A stretch of DNA of 60,000 nt. Source: Antedon mediterranea (lineage: Eukaryota; Echinodermata; Crinoidea; Comatulida; Antedonidae). Below the pieces are notes generated by a model. That model was not told where the DNA came from, searched no databases, and saw only the letters and a program-made list of their open reading frames with translations. The stretch lies in NCBI RefSeq assembly GCF_964355755.1, contig NC_092670.1, positions 18,663,201 through 18,723,200 on the forward strand, in the 5' to 3' direction. Positions 57,504 to 60,000 of this stretch are shown piece by piece; positions within the stretch are counted from its first letter, which is position 1, and each line of letters opens with the position of its first letter. Both the position numbers and the translations under genes were made by a program.

Positions 57504-60000
57504 TATACTATATTTTTACATAATAGTAAATACTAAGATTATAAATTTGACAGCCATAAGGAATCCCAAACCACCCAGTGGTATATATACAGTAAATTAA
57601 TCAATTATTTATTTATTTGATGATGACTTTTAACCAAAGCTAAGAAGGAAAGAGTTGAGTATTTCACTTCGGGACGACTGAGGACCAACGACCAACCTAG
57701 GTCAGGTCAACCTCGACCTAGAAATCATCAAACCTATGTCGAGGTGAGGAGCGGATACGCGTCCGAATGCACTAGTATGACATAGTTTGGTCGTCAATCG
57801 AAAGTTTCCAAAATAATTCCTATATACTGCTCTCTGGCTTGTAATCCAGTCTCCCCAAAATGAATTTCTTTATCTTATGGATCATACAGTATACATTTTT
57901 AAAGATTTATCATTTTCTAAATATGGTAGATTAAATATTGATGGAAACAAAATTGCAAAATCATAATAGTGGATATTCATAATTCTCCCAAGAGGCAGAG
58001 TTTTATACTTGCTTTGTAATTCTTGTTTACTAAATACACACACAGAGGCAATGGGAATTAGGTCAGACAAGTCAATACAATGCAAGTCCATCTAACTCGA
58101 GAATGGAAGGAAGGATATAAGAAAGAGAAAGACATGTTGTGTCAGGGCCTAAAAGTGTTTGTCACCTGTAGGAAGGGGAGTTTACTTTTGTCCCGTGGGG
58201 AGCACTTTGATTTGGCGACTATTTTGCGGATTTTTTTTTTTGTAAAAGGTGTTATTGTTGCACGGAAGTTAACCGATGACTGTAAAATTAATTTTATCTA
58301 AGCAAAATTATATTAAATGTAAAAAATATAGGTCTAATTTTTATTTTTGTCGATAATTTTGTTTTTACCTGTGAGGAAAGGGAAATGACAGATGACAAAC
58401 CCCTTGGGGAGACCCTTTTGTTGCAAATTGCACAGGGGTGATATTACAGAATCACTGAAATATAAATCTGTTTCTTTTCATTCATTTTACAAATTTTATT
58501 AACTAGTAGTAAAGACCTGCATTAAAAAATTTCCAACTTTACTAATAAATTTAAGAATCTTTTAATCTTTAAAAAAAATTGTTTAATTTATTTCACCACA
58601 TCTATGAACAAATCTTGCAATGGAAGCTCTCTTCATGTCTCTTGATGAGAGTGTAGGAGTGTGTTTAAGTTGTTTGTATCCAAGTTTTTGGTACTGTATC
58701 ATTCTAACATACGCACAGTTTTGATTTGACACCAAAATTTAGTTCATACATGGTCCAAAATAGGAGTTACCATGATGTTCATGTTCCAATATAGGTGTCA
58801 TTTTAAAATTCAAGATGCCGGCCAAAATATGTTGGGGAAAATGCGATTGATGATATTCTACTAGTCCTAAGGATTGTAAATCTGCCAAGAACTCAATTTT
58901 CAGAGCATTAAAATCTCACGTAATTCATATTTGCAACATTAAGTTACCCCCACTAAATAGCCTTGTACATCCTGTACACATTGTTTATTTTGTCCATATT
59001 TTACCATGTCCACTGATGGTGATGGTAATGTTTACCTTTTCCTAAACTGTGTCCTCATAAAAAGATATTCATCCTGAAGTAGGGCGTTGCCCCACTGGAG
59101 TATTTTATCCCCACCGTCCATTTAACTATATAAATAATATTTTTGTATTTAAACCGATCAGTTCAACAATAATTGTGTTGTCTTTGACTTGTGTTGTTTA
59201 GGGAATTGGTTTATTGCCTATTAATAAACAATATCTATTAAATGTTAAATTTAGCAACAAGTTGTAGTAACTGTCTGTAAACTTTCTCTGAAATAGAAGT
59301 CCACGCCATCTTCATCCAATTGTACTTAGATCAATTATATTAATACCGTCTGGTTTAAATACATATTTTTGTTTCGTGTATTGTTATATTCTATGAAGCA
59401 TCCTCCCGAGTGGATACCTAGTAGGTTGAAGTGGGAGTTGCTTTGGTACGACATCACTTAACACCTGATAGGTCAGTGATAAAAATCCCAACGGTATTTC
59501 ATAACTGATAAGACAAAATACCGCCCAATCAAATCATAGCGTAGGATTTGTTTTAATACCATTGTTGGCTCGTACGCCCTTCATTGCTTGGAAGGAAAGC
59601 CTCTTCCTTACACAGGCTAGTTTACTCACTCTTTACACAGAACTACTGTCTTGGATATCGTCTGTCCTAGTCTAAAGTTTCTTGTGGATGTTGTTGATTG
59701 GCTGGATTTCATCACATGACTATGCTATGATTGGTTATGATCTGATATACAGTTAGCCTTCAATGGAAAATCTGTAGGTAGTGAAATTTTTCGATTCATT
59801 TTTTTTTTCTGAAAATGTCTTAATTTAAATGTTTTAAATAATATTTTAATTGATGTAATTGTTTACTTTGCTGTAATGATGATATTATTTAATTGGTAAG
59901 TTCAATTATATTTTTATTATCATTTTGTTAACTGTTTTTGTTTGTTTTGAGAAACCTAATGTGATGTGTCTGACATTATTTTCAATATGTCGTCTTTTTG

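Larger units (their letters stand above)
53029..60000. other. start of MPRIP homologue intron 7 and beyond
   Basis: Seven kilobases without a supported + strand exon; no PH2-like GWL/KHWFVL sequence is visible. It holds duplicated CGCCCTCTATTTCA segments (53400-53580), a short degenerate tandem repeat (55724-55835), a 5S-derived SINE (57261-57503) and a possible minus-strand exon (53735-53901). Confidence 0.6.

Overview
This is AT-rich, intron-containing animal nuclear DNA. Genes are split into short exons with GT-AG introns, and introns and flanks are packed with MITEs, SINEs and minisatellites. The mix of repeats (tRNA-derived and 5S rRNA-derived SINEs, TTAA-targeting MITEs, pogo-like ends) and the gene set suggest a marine invertebrate, perhaps an echinoderm or other ambulacrarian. 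That assignment is inference; no diagnostic marker gene is present.

Two protein-coding genes are well supported, both on the + strand. (1) Positions 2491-5884: a complete nine-exon gene for a 437-residue multi-pass membrane protein of the YeeE/YedE (Sulf_transp, thiosulfate/sulfur transporter-like) family. All eight introns have GT-AG boundaries and compatible phases. (2) From 7137 to at least 53028: the 5' part (seven exons, 537 codons) of a myosin phosphatase Rho-interacting protein (MPRIP / p116RIP / Drosophila outspread) homologue. It carries the N-terminal cysteine-pair motif, the complete first PH domain and a Ser/Arg-rich linker. The second PH domain and coiled coil must lie beyond this window. 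Its introns are very large (9.4, 19.5 and 12.0 kb for introns 1 to 3), so most of the window is MPRIP intron.

The intronic DNA holds most of the unusual structure. A 2.6-kb DNA transposon with terminal inverted repeats of about 510 bp and a 4-bp TTAT target duplication (44040-46616) splits a 17-bp minisatellite. It contains a decayed minus-strand ORF set, itself interrupted by a tRNA-derived SINE. Other elements are nine copies of one TTAA-flanked MITE family (A); two near-identical inverted copies of another (B) bracketing MPRIP exons 2 and 3; two further TTAA-type MITEs; a 946-bp pogo/Tigger-type MITE; several small palindromic elements; a tRNA-SINE with clear target duplications; and a 5S-rRNA-derived SINE. 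Tandem arrays with units of 17, 21, 23, 31 and about 97 bp are present. Most long open frames outside the two genes are translations of these arrays or chance open frames.

Weak minus-strand exon-like segments at 20814-20894, 24595-24715 and 53735-53901 are reported as candidates only.
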